This document shows positions 4,461 through 5,124 of a stretch of 5,124 bases of DNA, one piece after another. The position numbers and the translations under genes are program-made. Each line of letters starts with the position of its first letter. Positions within the stretch are counted from its first letter, which is position 1. Location: assembly GCA_023433985.1 (NCBI GenBank), contig JAEYTN010000162.1:1-5124 (forward strand), written 5' to 3'. The DNA comes from Pseudomonadota bacterium (GTDB taxonomy: Bacteria > Pseudomonadota > Alphaproteobacteria > Rhizobiales > Devosiaceae). The notes under the pieces are model-generated. The model worked only from the letters and a program-made list of their open reading frames with translations. It ran no database searches and had not been told where the DNA came from.

Positions 4461-4514
4461 CCCCCCTCCTCCACGCTGCGCGTGGTCGCCCTCCCCCGCT
4501 ACGCGGGGGAGGAT
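4461..4514. repeat. REP-like palindromic repeat, copy 2 (double hairpin)
   Basis: This has the same design and orientation as the element at 50-102. The first hairpin is CCACGC-TGC-GCGTGG (4471-4485), with the same stem as copy 1 but a different loop. The second is CCTCCCCCGC-TAC-GCGGGGGAGG (4490-4512), a perfect 10-bp stem followed by AT. It sits in the short gap between two convergent genes, 38 bases after the curlin-like stop and 21 bases from the EAL-gene stop, a typical position for REP elements. Conserved stems with variable loops point to a mobile or dispersed structured element rather than chance. Confidence 0.8.
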
Positions 4515-4535
4515 TGGGCGCGCTGCGAGGTGGTG

Positions 4536-5124
4536 TCAGACGGCCAGCAGGTCCTGCTGGGCGGCAAGAAGCCTTGTCAGCTGCGCGAGGCCCATCGGCT
4601 TGGCGAAAAAATAACCCTGGAACTCACGGCAGCCGAGGCGGGCCAGCGTGCTCGCCTCCTCCTTGCGCTCGACGCCTTCGGCGGTGACGCCCAGGCCCAT
4701 GGCGAAGGCGTAGATCATGGTGCTCTCGACCAGGGCGGACTGCACGGGGTCGTTGTCGATGCCCGAGACCAGCGAGCGATCGAGCTTGACGCGATCGAAG
4801 TGGAACTGGCGCAGGTAGCCGATGGAGGAATAGCCGGTGCCGAAATCGTCGAGGGCGATCAGGATGCCGCTTTCGCGCAGCGCTTCGATGATGTGCTTGG
4901 CGCGCTCGGGCTGGGCGACGAGGAAGGACTCGGTGACTTCGAGCTGCAGGCGGGCGGGCGGCATCTGCCATTCGTCGAGGATGGCGGTGATGGCTGACGC
5001 GAGGCCGGGATTGCGCAGCTGCATGCCCGAGACGTTGACCGAGACTTTCAGGCCATCGAGCGCGCCGATCTCCTCGACGGCACGGCGGAGCGCGAACATG
5101 CCGAGGTCGTCGATGAGGCCGGAA
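4536..5124 (-). CDS. EAL-domain c-di-GMP phosphodiesterase, C-terminal part
   Basis: About 196 codons are visible. The 5' part of the gene lies beyond the right edge, so the EAL motif itself and any GGDEF or sensor domains are not seen. The fragment opens with the family-typical GLIDDLG and continues with VNVSGMQL (Asn ligand), LEVTES (Glu ligand), LDDFGTGYSS (paired Asp and loop 6), VKLDRSLV (Lys), TAEGVE (Glu) and FQGYFFAKPM (Gln). All of these are residues needed for Mg-dependent hydrolysis of c-di-GMP, so the enzyme looks catalytically competent. The domain ends close to the C-terminus (stop TCA on the plus strand at 4536-4538). The internal ATG at 5097-5099 lies within the domain and is not the start. 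It converges on the curlin-like gene across a REP element, so the two are not co-transcribed. Confidence 0.95.
   Translation of the reverse strand, partial: SGLIDDLGMFALRRAVEEIGALDGLKVSVNVSGMQLRNPGLASAITAILDEWQMPPARLQLEVTESFLVAQPERAKHIIEALRESGILIALDDFGTGYSSIGYLRQFHFDRVKLDRSLVSGIDNDPVQSALVESTMIYAFAMGLGVTAEGVERKEEASTLARLGCREFQGYFFAKPMGLAQLTRLLAAQQDLLAV

Noticed and set aside
4437..4997. A 186-codon plus-strand frame opposite the EAL domain.
   Set aside because: It is antisense to a domain with all catalytic motifs intact, and its start lies inside the hairpin and REP element.

Overview
The window is high-GC bacterial DNA, most likely from an alphaproteobacterium and plausibly Sphingomonadales (Erythrobacter/Sphingomonas-like). 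This rests on GC-rich codon use, a full CtrA-type box (TTAA-N7-TTAA), and two copies of a CCTCCCCCGC...GCGGGGGAGG palindromic repeat of a style I associate with that order. No taxonomic marker gene is present, so the assignment is an inference.

Layout. Bases 1-49 are an unassigned GC-rich edge. A REP-like double hairpin lies at 50-102, and 103-173 shows nothing recognisable. A Zur-box-like operator at 174-190 precedes a tight five-gene plus-strand operon: a 46-aa His-rich single-span membrane protein (218-358), znuC (358-1113), znuB (1110-1982), znuA (2007-2933) and zur (2943-3374). The first three genes overlap by 1 and 4 bases, and the later gaps are 24 and 9 bases. A strong intrinsic terminator (3412-3445) closes the operon. 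Together these genes form a complete high-affinity zinc importer with its own repressor. ZnuA would capture periplasmic Zn(II), ZnuB is the membrane channel, ZnuC drives transport with ATP, and Zur with zinc bound probably shuts off the whole unit, including its own gene. Histidine clusters occur in four of the five products.

The second unit is a single gene (3664-4422) for a secreted 252-aa Thr/Asn/Gln/Gly-rich protein. It has eight matches to the curlin core Q-x-G-x2-N-x5-Q, six of them in a regular 22-23 residue period, so it is a curlin-like (CsgA-type) amyloid candidate. Its ~290-bp, relatively AT-rich upstream region holds several stacked symmetrical sites: a composite palindrome, a perfect CtrA-type site, a 15-bp palindrome and a leader stem-loop. 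No csgB/E/F/G partner is visible.

After a weak hairpin and a second REP-like copy (4461-4514) comes the 3' part of a minus-strand gene with an apparently active EAL (c-di-GMP phosphodiesterase) domain, truncated by the window edge. It converges on the curlin-like gene. The pairing of a putative CtrA-controlled surface amyloid with a c-di-GMP enzyme suggests a biofilm or attachment theme, but this is only inferred from proximity.
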